From: an uncultured Pelagibacteraceae bacterium
Lineage (GTDB): Bacteria > Pseudomonadota > Alphaproteobacteria > Pelagibacterales > Pelagibacteraceae
Length of the DNA: 64,000 nt
Direction of reading: 5' to 3'
NCBI GenBank assembly: GCA_902581795.1
Contig: CACHPL010000001.1
Location: 248,001-312,000, forward strand
Shown here piece after piece: positions 28,205 through 36,306 of the stretch; the first letter of the stretch is position 1, and the number at the start of each line of letters is the position of its first letter. The position numbers and the translations under genes were made by a program. Below the pieces are notes generated by a model. That model was not told the origin of the DNA. It saw nothing but the letters and a program-made list of their open reading frames with translations, and searched no databases.

Positions 28205-28924
28205 ATGAAAAACAAAATTATACCTAAAACACCTAAATGGAAACTTTACCATAAATTAATTAATAATGAAGTAGTATACGACAATAAATCTTTAAGTAGA
28301 TATAAAAAGCTTAATACCAATCAATCTATTGACAGCAAATTGTCTAAACTTAAAAAACTCAGAGAAAAAATAAGTAAAGTAAAAAATTGTGAATTAAAAA
28401 AAAATGCAAATAATTTAGTTTTTTCAGATGGAAATCCATCATCTAAAATAATGATTATAGGAGAAGGACCAGGTGCAAATGAAGATAAAGAAGGAAAGCC
28501 ATTTGTGGGTAGAGCCGGTAAACTTCTAGATAAAATGTTAGAAGCGATTAAGTTGAACAGAAACAATGTATATATATCAAATGTTGTAAATTTTAGGCCG
28601 CCTATGAATAGAAAACCTAGCGAAGATGAGGTGGCAAGATATCTTCCATTTTTGAAAGAGCACATTGAAATAATTAGTCCAAAAATATTGTTATTATTAG
28701 GAAGTACATCATTAAATGCAATAGTGGGTAGTGAGGTAGTAATTTCAAAAGCCAGGGGTAAATGGACTAAAAAAAAATTTGGTAACAAGGATGTTGATGT
28801 TATAGCATCTTTTCATCCAGCATTTTTAATGAGACAACCAGATCAAAAAAAATATGCTTGGGAGGATTTAAAAATGATAAGAAAAAAAATAGGAGAGCTA
28901 AAAATAAAAATTAATGCAAAATAA
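28205..28924 (+). CDS. Family-4 (UdgA-type) uracil-DNA glycosylase lacking most Fe-S cysteines
   Basis: This 239-aa enzyme would remove uracil from DNA. The family-4 motifs are clear: G-E-G-P-G-A-N-E-D at residues 86-94, P-F-V-G-R-A-G-K-L-L-D, N-V-V-N-F-R-P-P near 126-133 and the catalytic-loop S-F-H-P-A-F-L-M-R with His204. Family-4 enzymes usually hold a 4Fe-4S cluster with four cysteines. Here only Cys62 of the N-terminal C-x-x-C remains, Phe130 stands in the third position and Tyr146 in the fourth. The protein probably has no cluster. A 60-residue N-terminal extension precedes the core. It overlaps rnhB by 11 nt. Confidence 0.88.
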   Translation: MKNKIIPKTPKWKLYHKLINNEVVYDNKSLSRYKKLNTNQSIDSKLSKLKKLREKISKVKNCELKKNANNLVFSDGNPSSKIMIIGEGPGANEDKEGKPFVGRAGKLLDKMLEAIKLNRNNVYISNVVNFRPPMNRKPSEDEVARYLPFLKEHIEIISPKILLLLGSTSLNAIVGSEVVISKARGKWTKKKFGNKDVDVIASFHPAFLMRQPDQKKYAWEDLKMIRKKIGELKIKINAK

Positions 28925-29483
28925 GATTCTAGCGGGTATAGATGAGGTTGGAAGAGGATGTTTAGCTGGCCCTGTCATATCATGCGTGGTTATTTTAAAG
29001 AAAAATATTAATAGAAAATTTTTGAAAGATTCAAAACAAATCTCCTTTAAAAATAGGGTAAAAATTGCAAAATATATAAAAAAAAATTCATGGTATGCTA
29101 TTGGTTTGGCATCAGTAAATGAAATAGATAAATATAATATTTTTAATGCTACCCTTCTATCAATGGAAAGAGCTGCAAAAAAATTAAAAAAAAAACCTCA
29201 TCTTTTTTTAGTTGATGGAACTCATGCCCCAAAAAAATTAAAAAACTCTAAAACAGTTATCAAGGGAGATCAAAAAATTAAATGTATTTCAGCAGCCTCT
29301 ATTGTGGCAAAAGTTTATAGAGATTTTTATATGATAAAGTTAGGAAATAAATTTCCAAAATACAAATGGCATAAAAATTTTGGTTATGGTACATCGCAAC
29401 ATTTGAATGCTTTAAAAAAATTTGGTGCAACAAGTTACCATAGAAAAAGCTACAAACCAGTATACAACATCTTGTCTAAATAA
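28914..29483 (+). CDS. rnhB: Ribonuclease HII
   Basis: RnhB cuts RNA-DNA hybrids and starts removal of single ribonucleotides from DNA. The 189-aa protein has the first catalytic pair in A-G-I-D-E-V-G-R-G near residue 8, L-V-D-G-T near 98, and the later D in A-A-S-I-V-A-K-V-Y-R-D near 130. Its H-x-x-Y-G-T-x-x-H segment (K-N-F-G-Y-G-T-S-Q-H) is standard. It precedes ccrM, the conserved alphaproteobacterial order. Confidence 0.96.
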   Translation: MQNKILAGIDEVGRGCLAGPVISCVVILKKNINRKFLKDSKQISFKNRVKIAKYIKKNSWYAIGLASVNEIDKYNIFNATLLSMERAAKKLKKKPHLFLVDGTHAPKKLKNSKTVIKGDQKIKCISAASIVAKVYRDFYMIKLGNKFPKYKWHKNFGYGTSQHLNALKKFGATSYHRKSYKPVYNILSK

Positions 29484-29502
29484 GTTTCCTTAGCCCACAA
29501 TA

Positions 29503-29556
29503 GACTCAATTTTTCTTAAAAAAAAATTTGACGGTGGATTCAATTTAGGGTTGAAT
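29503..29556 (+). promoter_or_regulatory. Putative ccrM promoter region with two GANTC sites
   Basis: The 80-nt gap before ccrM holds two GANTC sites, GACTC at 29503-29507 and GATTC at 29537-29541. A possible sigma70-like pair is TTGACG at 29528-29533 and TTGAAT at 29551-29556 with 17-nt spacing, which places the second GANTC in the spacer and the start site at or just before the ATG at 29564. GANTC is the CcrM target, so autoregulation by methylation is plausible. The promoter call itself is weak (the -10 matches 4 of 6). Confidence 0.4.
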
Positions 29557-29563
29557 TCAATAA

Positions 29564-30634
29564 ATGACAAAATTTTTCAACAAGGTTGTAAATGGTGAGT
29601 CTTTAGAAATTTTAAAAAAGATTCCGGATAAAAGTTTTGATTTAGTTTTTGCTGATCCTCCTTACAACATGCAAATTGGAGAAAAGTTAAAAAGACCCGA
29701 CGATAGCAAAGTTAATGGAGTAAATGATAAATGGGATCAATTTTTAAATTTTAAACATTACGACAGCTTTTCCAAAGAGTGGTTAAAAGAATGCAAAAGA
29801 ATTTTAAAGGATAATGGTTCTATATGGGTAATAGGCACTTACCATAATATTTTCAGACTTGGTTATCATATTCAAAATTTAAATTACTGGATATTAAATG
29901 ATGTCATTTGGAGAAAAAATAACCCGATGCCAAATTTTAAAGGAACACGATTTACAAATGCACATGAAACTTTGATTTGGGCGTCAAAAAGTAAAAAATC
30001 AAAATACACATTTAATTATCAATCCTTAAAATGCTTAAATGATGATTTACAAATGAGATCTGACTGGACACTTCCTATTTGTAACGGAAAAGAAAGATTA
30101 AAAAAGGACGGAAAAAAAATTCATTCAACACAAAAACCTGAAGCATTGTTGCATAGAATTATATTAGCAACGACTAACAAAGGTGATTTAATATGTGACC
30201 CGTTTTTAGGCACAGGGACTTCTGCTGTAGTAGCAAAAAAACTTGGTAGAAAGTTTTTCGGAATAGAAAAAGATAAAAAATATTTTAGCGCAGCAAATAA
30301 TAGAATAAACTCAACAAAAATTATTGAAGATAATTACCTTGATACAATTCAGAATAATAAGTCTAAACTTAGGATACCTTTCGGTTCTTTGGTTGAAATG
30401 GGCATAATAAAACCAGGATCTGTATTATTTGATCAAAAAAAGAAATATAATGCAAAAATAATGGCTGATGGAAGTTTAAAACATAAAGGTAACGAAGGAT
30501 CGATTCATAGAGTAGCAGCTAAAATTATGGGAACCGAAAGTTATAACGGCTGGACGTATTGGTATTGCAACATAAAAGGGAACTCGGTTTCTATTGATAA
30601 TTTAAGACAGAGATTAATATCAAAAAATACTTAA
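29564..30634 (+). CDS. ccrM: Cell-cycle-type DNA adenine methyltransferase (GANTC)
   Basis: CcrM methylates adenine in GANTC. The 356-aa beta-class N6-adenine methyltransferase has D-P-P-Y at residues 31-34, the SAM motif D-P-F-L-G-T-G-T-S near 208, H-S-T-Q-K-P-E near 182 and a C-terminal extension ending V-S-I-D-N-L-R that is specific to the CcrM family. Position between rnhB and mutY is conserved across alphaproteobacteria. In Caulobacter it controls cell-cycle transcription. Its stop codon abuts the stop codon of the convergent monooxygenase gene (TAATTA at 30632-30637). Confidence 0.96.
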   Translation: MTKFFNKVVNGESLEILKKIPDKSFDLVFADPPYNMQIGEKLKRPDDSKVNGVNDKWDQFLNFKHYDSFSKEWLKECKRILKDNGSIWVIGTYHNIFRLGYHIQNLNYWILNDVIWRKNNPMPNFKGTRFTNAHETLIWASKSKKSKYTFNYQSLKCLNDDLQMRSDWTLPICNGKERLKKDGKKIHSTQKPEALLHRIILATTNKGDLICDPFLGTGTSAVVAKKLGRKFFGIEKDKKYFSAANNRINSTKIIEDNYLDTIQNNKSKLRIPFGSLVEMGIIKPGSVLFDQKKKYNAKIMADGSLKHKGNEGSIHRVAAKIMGTESYNGWTYWYCNIKGNSVSIDNLRQRLISKNT

Positions 30635-31768
30635 TTAATTATAAACTTTTCCAATATAATTTTCTAAAAAAAATTTATTTTTTATCATTAATTTTAAAGA
30701 TTTATTTCTAATAGTTTTTAAGAGTGGATTAGAAAAATGGAATATATGATGATTTAATTTAGATCTTCTATTAATAACTTTTGTTTTCTCCAATCTTTTT
30801 TTGAAAAAGAGTTCTGGTGTATTTTTATTATCTTTAGATAATAAATAAAACAGTTCATAAGCAGCCTCTATTGACTGAGACGCGCCCTGAGCCATAGTAG
30901 GAGGAAAAGTATAAAAAGCATCTCCTATGTAAAATAAATTTTCATAAATTGATTTTGAAGGTTTTTTTGAAGTATAAATCGGCCAATATTCTAATTGGTT
31001 CTTAAAAAGATTTTCTAAATTTTTATTTTGTGAAAGTATTTCTTTGTTTATTAGTTCTTTTAAATCAATATTATTAGATAATTTTTGACGTATTATACAA
31101 ACAACATTTAATTCTTCCTTTTTATTGATTGGGTAAATCACAATATGAGCATTTTTAAGCATAATTAATGATATATTATTTTTGTCATAATTGAATTCTG
31201 ACAAATTTTTGATAATTGTTCTTATTGCAATTGATCCATTATATATTGGCTGAATATTTTTATTTTCTATAACTGATTTTGTATTTGAAAAGACACCATC
31301 TGAAACAACTATAAAGTCTACAAGATCATTAGAGTTATCTTTAAAATTAATTAAAAGTTTTTCTTTAATTTTTGAAATTTTTTTCACCTCTTTTCCAAAC
31401 CTTAGATTATTAGAAAATAATTTATTTTTTAAAAATTCTATCAAAACCGATCTTTTTAAAGTTGTATATTTAAATTTCTCAGAATTAAATCTTGATAAAT
31501 CTAAATCACAAATCTTTTGATTATCACATGAATAAAAATTTAATTTAGATGGATTAAAAAAATCTTTATTATCTATATTAGATAATCCTATTTTATTTAA
31601 AATAGAAGTACTATTTGGTGCTAATTGTATACCATAGCCCTCTTCCAGGCTTAATAGTTTTTCTCTTTCGTAAACCATAATCTCAAAATTAGAATTTTTT
31701 TTGAATAGATTTGCTATTGTTAATCCAGCAATTCCAGATCCTATTATGGCAACTTTTTTTTTCATCAA
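30635..31768 (-). CDS. FAD-dependent aromatic/quinone monooxygenase (PHBH fold)
   Basis: The 377-aa protein has the N-terminal FAD motif I-G-S-G-I-A-G-L near residue 10, an R-S-V-L substrate/FAD segment near 107, a D-G motif (V-S-D-G-V) near 160, and the second FAD motif Y-I-G-D-A-F-Y-T-F-P-P near 280 followed by G-A-S-Q-S-I-E-A. This is the family of salicylate, 3-hydroxybenzoate and ubiquinone-pathway hydroxylases. It cannot be placed more exactly, and UbiH-type function remains possible. It sits between ccrM and mutY, where rhizobial relatives carry a HAD hydrolase. It overlaps mutY by 4 nt. Confidence 0.8.
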   Translation of the reverse strand: MMKKKVAIIGSGIAGLTIANLFKKNSNFEIMVYEREKLLSLEEGYGIQLAPNSTSILNKIGLSNIDNKDFFNPSKLNFYSCDNQKICDLDLSRFNSEKFKYTTLKRSVLIEFLKNKLFSNNLRFGKEVKKISKIKEKLLINFKDNSNDLVDFIVVSDGVFSNTKSVIENKNIQPIYNGSIAIRTIIKNLSEFNYDKNNISLIMLKNAHIVIYPINKKEELNVVCIIRQKLSNNIDLKELINKEILSQNKNLENLFKNQLEYWPIYTSKKPSKSIYENLFYIGDAFYTFPPTMAQGASQSIEAAYELFYLLSKDNKNTPELFFKKRLEKTKVINRRSKLNHHIFHFSNPLLKTIRNKSLKLMIKNKFFLENYIGKVYN

Positions 31769-32766
31769 TATAAATTTTCCACCTGTCTAATTATTTTTTT
31801 TGTAAATGTTGGCAAGAATTCTTTATTATTATGTATAGAATGCCAATTTAAGTCTTTGGGAATTTTATTTGAAAATTTATAATACAAATTAATATCTAAT
31901 CTCTTATTTGAAATAGAATTTTTATAGTTACATAAAAAATTCCAATTTTTTATTTTTTCTTTATGTGCATTTTCTCTCATAATTGGCAAGTTATATTCTT
32001 TCAAAAATCCTAAATCGTTCTTCTTTGTTAATCCAATTTGTTTTTTTTTATTAAGGTAGCAAAAAATATTATAGCTTTTTTTGTTTTTTTTAATTTTACT
32101 TACTAATTTGGTATTTTTACCAGACTTATAAAATTTGCAGATTTTATTAATAGGACAAACGTTACAAAGAGGTTCTTTGGGTTTGCAAATTAGAGCTCCA
32201 AACTCCATCATGGCCTCTACAAAATCTGAATTTCTATTAAGATAAAATAAATTTTTTTTATTTTTCTCGATAAAAAGTTTAAAGTTTATTTTTTTTTCAG
32301 GTACATTGAAAATCCTAGAAAAAACCCTTTTAACATTACCATCCAAACCCAATCTAGGTTGATTGTATATAAGTGCCAGCAAAACATTTGCTGTATAATC
32401 ACCAATGCCTGGTAGTTTTTTTAACTCGTCTAAGTTTTGGGGAAGTTTTGACTGTTTGTCATTTACTAAAACTCTTGCTGTTGATAGCAAATTTTTTGCT
32501 CTTCTGTAATAACCTAATCCCTCCCAAAGTTTTAAAATTTTTCTTTCTGTAGTTGTAGCAAGACTTTCCAAAGTTTTAATCTTTTTTGTAAATTTATTAA
32601 AATAAGGAATCACTGTCTTAACCTGGGTTTGTTGCAGCATAAACTCACTTAATAGTCTATAGTACAGCTTTCTTGGAGAATTGAATGACAAACGCCACGG
32701 TAAAGAGCGCTTATTATTATCATACCAAGTAATTATTTTTTTTGATAAATTGGCTTTGAAATGCAT
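31765..32766 (-). CDS. mutY: A/G-specific adenine DNA glycosylase
   Basis: MutY removes adenine opposite 8-oxoguanine. The 333-aa protein has L-P-W-R near residue 21, E-F-M-L-Q-Q-T-Q-V near 41, the helix-hairpin-helix L-P-G-I-G-D-Y-T-A near 118, the catalytic Asp in L-G-L-D-G-N-V, and an intact 4Fe-4S loop C-x6-C-x2-C-x5-C near 193-209. The C-terminal NUDIX-like 8-oxoG-recognition domain is degenerate and short. Its start codon directly abuts that of divergent dciA. Confidence 0.95.
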   Translation of the reverse strand: MHFKANLSKKIITWYDNNKRSLPWRLSFNSPRKLYYRLLSEFMLQQTQVKTVIPYFNKFTKKIKTLESLATTTERKILKLWEGLGYYRRAKNLLSTARVLVNDKQSKLPQNLDELKKLPGIGDYTANVLLALIYNQPRLGLDGNVKRVFSRIFNVPEKKINFKLFIEKNKKNLFYLNRNSDFVEAMMEFGALICKPKEPLCNVCPINKICKFYKSGKNTKLVSKIKKNKKSYNIFCYLNKKKQIGLTKKNDLGFLKEYNLPIMRENAHKEKIKNWNFLCNYKNSISNKRLDINLYYKFSNKIPKDLNWHSIHNNKEFLPTFTKKIIRQVENLY

Positions 32767-33270
32767 GGTAAAAAAAAATATACTAATAAATCATCTTACT
32801 CGATTCAAGGAATAAGACCTGTGGGGAATTCCTTGCCACATGGCTTAAAAACTATTCTTAAAAAAGGGGGGTATAATTATTCGTCAATAATAAATAATTG
32901 GTCTGAAATAGTTGGAAAGGAGATTGCACAAGTAACATACCCTAAATCAGTAAAAACAGGAAAAGAATTGAGAAATGGAACTTTGCTTTTAAACGTCCAT
33001 CATGGAGATCAATTAACTGTAGAATATTCTAAAAAAGAAATTGTGGATAGAATAAATTCTTTTTTTGGATACCAGTTTATCAAGAATGTTAAACTAATTT
33101 TGATAAGAGGAAAAATAAAAAAAATTGAAGCATTTAAAATAGATAAACAAAAGGTAAATCATTACAAAGAAAAAATTGAAAAAATAGAAGGCCTTAATTT
33201 AAAAAAAAATTTATCTAATTTAATAGATGCTTTTAGCGAAAAAAAAATAAATTTGAAATCTTCAAAATGA
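32761..33270 (+). CDS. dciA: DciA-family (DUF721) replicative helicase loader
   Basis: The 169-aa protein carries the DUF721 core at about residues 20-120: a G-L-K-T-I-L-K-K-G-G-Y start, W-S-E-I-V-G-K-E-I-A, G-T-L-L-L-N-V and an I-N-x-F-F-G-Y helix. DciA loads DnaB in bacteria without DnaC. A lysine-rich C-terminal tail follows. The ATG at 32761 is the first base of an ATGCAT shared with mutY. An in-frame GTG at codon 21 is an alternative start, but it would trim residues that resemble alphaproteobacterial relatives. It overlaps the DsbA-like gene by 4 nt. Confidence 0.85.
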   Translation: MHGKKKYTNKSSYSIQGIRPVGNSLPHGLKTILKKGGYNYSSIINNWSEIVGKEIAQVTYPKSVKTGKELRNGTLLLNVHHGDQLTVEYSKKEIVDRINSFFGYQFIKNVKLILIRGKIKKIEAFKIDKQKVNHYKEKIEKIEGLNLKKNLSNLIDAFSEKKINLKSSK

Positions 33271-33860
33271 AAAAAATAATTTTTTTTTTAATTATTATAA
33301 ATTTTCTATGCAATCAAAGTATAAATTCTTCTGAAACGAATAATTTAACCTCGATTGGAAGTAAAGATGCAAAAATAACAATAAAAGTATTTTCATCACT
33401 TTCTTGTCCACATTGTGCACATTTTCATGTGGGGGTTTTTAATAAATTAAAAAATGAGTTTATTGATAAAAACTTAGTAAAATTTGAGCATCATAGTTTT
33501 CCACTGGATCTTCAGGCTTTAAATGCAGAAAAAATCCTAAAATGTTATGAGGATAATGAAAAAAAATTTGAATTCCTACATGAGATTTATGCTAAACAAC
33601 AATCGTGGTTCAGAGGAAAGGACATTGAAAGTATTAATTTAAAATTGATTAAAATTGCAGAAAATTATAATTTAAGTAGTGTTAAAATTAAATCTTGCCT
33701 CAACGATGAAGCTTTGGAGGATGAAATTTTAACTGAAAGAATAGATGGAAATAAAAAATATTCAATATCCTCAACCCCAACAATTTTTATAAATGAAAAA
33801 AAATATGAAGGTTCACACAAATATAATGAATTTAAAAAAGCAATTGAAGAGTTATTATAA
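33267..33860 (+). CDS. Exported DsbA-family thioredoxin-domain oxidoreductase
   Basis: The 197-aa protein has an N-terminal signal peptide (hydrophobic residues about 4-17). A thioredoxin fold then carries the active site C-P-H-C near residue 48 and the cis-proline loop S-S-T-P-T-I-F-I near 170. It belongs to the thioredoxin_4/DsbA-like group (Com1/BdbD-type). It would form or shuffle disulfides in the periplasm. The position between dciA and smc is conserved in alphaproteobacteria. Confidence 0.9.
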   Translation: MKKIIFFLIIINFLCNQSINSSETNNLTSIGSKDAKITIKVFSSLSCPHCAHFHVGVFNKLKNEFIDKNLVKFEHHSFPLDLQALNAEKILKCYEDNEKKFEFLHEIYAKQQSWFRGKDIESINLKLIKIAENYNLSSVKIKSCLNDEALEDEILTERIDGNKKYSISSTPTIFINEKKYEGSHKYNEFKKAIEELL

Positions 33861-33862
33861 TT

Positions 33863-36301
33863 ATGAAATTTAAAAAACTTGAATTATCTGGTTTTAAATC
33901 TTTTTTTGATAAAACCGTCTTTTTGATAGAAGATGGTCTTACCGGAATAGTTGGTCCGAATGGTTGCGGTAAATCAAATATTGTAGAAGCGTTGAGATGG
34001 TGTATGGGCGAAACTTCCGCAAAAAGTATGAGAGGGACTGGTATGGAAGATGTAATTTTTGCCGGAACCTCAAATAGACCTTCAAAAAATATTGCAGAAG
34101 TTGCAATTACTATTGATAACTCAGAAAGAAAAGGTCAAGGGCAATATATAGAATTTGATGAAATTTTAATTAAACGTAAAATTGAACGCGACAAAGGATC
34201 AAAATATTTTATTAATGAAAGAGAAGTTCGGGCAAAAGATGCTCAAACTTTTTTTGCCGATCTTTCAACCGGCGCTCATTCACCATCTCTTATAAGTCAA
34301 GGAAAAATAGGTATGATAGTTACTGCAAAACCTGCCGAGAGAAAGTCTGTACTAGAGGAGGCTGCAGGAATTTCGGGTATACACATTAGGAGACACGAAG
34401 CAGAAACGAGGTTAAACGCTGCTGAAAATAATTTAAAAAGAGCGGATGAATTGAAAAGACAGCAAGAAAAACAATTAGAAAATTTAAAAAAACAAGCTGA
34501 AGATGCAACAAAATACAGGGAAATCTCACAGCAAATAAAATCTCTAGAGGCAGGACTATATTATCTTAAACTTAAAGATATAGAAAAAGAAATTGATGAA
34601 ATCAAAAAAAAATCGAGTGAAGTAGATGATCAGATTAAGGTTATTAAGGTTGAAATAGATAATAGTAATAACATTCTAAAAGATGAGGAAAAAAAAATAC
34701 AACCCTTAAAGGATAAAAAATTAGAAAATTTATCAAAACTTCAAAAAATAAATCTTGAGGTAGCAAATTTGCAAGATGAAGAAAAGAGAATTAAAGACCT
34801 AAATACAAAATTATTAAATAATTTAAAAACCATTGACTCAGATCTTGAGAGAGAAAAAAGCATTTCACTTGATGCTTCTTTGAATGAAAAAAGAATGTTA
34901 GAGGAAAAAAATGAGTTACTTAGAACTGAAAAAGAACTTTTCGGAACCGACCAACAATCTACTCAAGATCTAAGTCTCTCTAAAGAAAAATTGAAAGATT
35001 TACAGTCTAAATTAGAAAATATTATAAACACTATTGAGAGCTATATAGAAAATAATCAACAGCTGACTAAAACAATTTTTAATGAACTTAAAGTTATAGT
35101 AAATAAAATTACTTCTTCCCAAGAAGAATATGCAATCTATTTCGGTAAAAATGAGACTATTAAAAGTGACTCGATTAAAAGAAAAGAAAGAATTAAAAAT
35201 ATTGATCAAGAGTTAGAAAATTGGAAAGATTTAAAATTAAATTCTGAAAAGATGATAATGGAACTAACTGAAAGAAGAAACAAAGTTGAAAAAGAATTAG
35301 AGGAAAATCGAAAAAATCCTGAAAAAATTGCTGTTAACAAGGGACAAAATTTACAAAACCTTGAGAATACAAAAAAACAAAATGAGGAGTTAGATATTGA
35401 GATATTAAAAGCAAGCGAAAGATATAGCTCTTTGAATGATAATTTAAAAATAGTACAGGAAAAACTTACAGTTTTGAGAGAAAATAAAGCTAGATTTGAA
35501 GCAACAACAGAGGGGATTGATCAAAGAAAAATGGACTTAATTTATTTAGTTAGAAGTGAATTGAAAATTGACAACCCAAGTAATTTGTTAACAATTTCAA
35601 ATTTGAATGAAGTAGAAAATTTACCATCGATTCAGGAACAGGAAGAAGATTTGCAAAATATTAAGAAAAATAGAGAAGCATTAGGTTCGGTCAATTTAAG
35701 GGCAGACTTAGAAACTGAAAAGTTTCAAACTACAATTAAAAAAATGGAAGAAGATAGGGCCGATCTTGTTTCAGCAATTGTTAAATTAAAGACAAGTATA
35801 AATGAATTAAACCAAAGAGGCCGAGAGAGACTTTTAGAAGCTTTTAAAAAAGTTAATAAAAAATTTAATGAAGTTTATACCAAGCTTTTCAATGGTGGTA
35901 GTGCTAAACTTGAATTGGTAGACTCTGATGACCCGCTAGAAGCTGGGTTGGAAATGTTGGTTTCTCCTCCTGGAAAAAGACTACAATCTATCACATTGTT
36001 ATCAGGTGGAGAACAAGCCCTTACAGCATTATCATTAATTTTTGCAATTTTTTTAACTAATCCAGCACCTATATGCGTGTTAGATGAAGTTGACGCACCT
36101 TTAGATGACGCAAATGTTACTAGATTTTGTTCTTTATTGAATGAACTAATTTCAATTACAAAGACAAAATTCATAATAATTACCCATCACGCTTTTACTA
36201 TGTCCAAAATGAATAGGTTGTACGGCATAACAATGCCAGAAAAGGGTATAAGTAAATTGGTAGCCGTAAATTTAGAAAAAGCAGAAGAACTAGTTGCTTA
36301 A
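33863..36301 (+). CDS. smc: Chromosome segregation SMC protein, short form without a recognisable hinge
   Basis: SMC ATPases organise and segregate the chromosome. The N-terminal head has Walker A G-P-N-G-C-G-K-S at residues 31-38 and the alphaproteobacterial A-K-S-M-R-G-x-G-M-x-D-V-I-F-A-G segment. The C-terminal head has the ABC signature L-S-G-G-E-Q with Ser714 and Walker B V-L-D-E-V-D-A-P-L-D with Asp741 and Glu742. Between about residues 170 and 670 the chain reads as heptad-rich coiled coil. Total length is 812 aa, against about 1150 in most alphaproteobacteria, and I find no globular hinge. The frame is open throughout, so this is not a frameshift. It is 5 nt before atpI. Confidence 0.93.
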   Translation: MKFKKLELSGFKSFFDKTVFLIEDGLTGIVGPNGCGKSNIVEALRWCMGETSAKSMRGTGMEDVIFAGTSNRPSKNIAEVAITIDNSERKGQGQYIEFDEILIKRKIERDKGSKYFINEREVRAKDAQTFFADLSTGAHSPSLISQGKIGMIVTAKPAERKSVLEEAAGISGIHIRRHEAETRLNAAENNLKRADELKRQQEKQLENLKKQAEDATKYREISQQIKSLEAGLYYLKLKDIEKEIDEIKKKSSEVDDQIKVIKVEIDNSNNILKDEEKKIQPLKDKKLENLSKLQKINLEVANLQDEEKRIKDLNTKLLNNLKTIDSDLEREKSISLDASLNEKRMLEEKNELLRTEKELFGTDQQSTQDLSLSKEKLKDLQSKLENIINTIESYIENNQQLTKTIFNELKVIVNKITSSQEEYAIYFGKNETIKSDSIKRKERIKNIDQELENWKDLKLNSEKMIMELTERRNKVEKELEENRKNPEKIAVNKGQNLQNLENTKKQNEELDIEILKASERYSSLNDNLKIVQEKLTVLRENKARFEATTEGIDQRKMDLIYLVRSELKIDNPSNLLTISNLNEVENLPSIQEQEEDLQNIKKNREALGSVNLRADLETEKFQTTIKKMEEDRADLVSAIVKLKTSINELNQRGRERLLEAFKKVNKKFNEVYTKLFNGGSAKLELVDSDDPLEAGLEMLVSPPGKRLQSITLLSGGEQALTALSLIFAIFLTNPAPICVLDEVDAPLDDANVTRFCSLLNELISITKTKFIIITHHAFTMSKMNRLYGITMPEKGISKLVAVNLEKAEELVA

Positions 36302-36306
36302 ATTTT

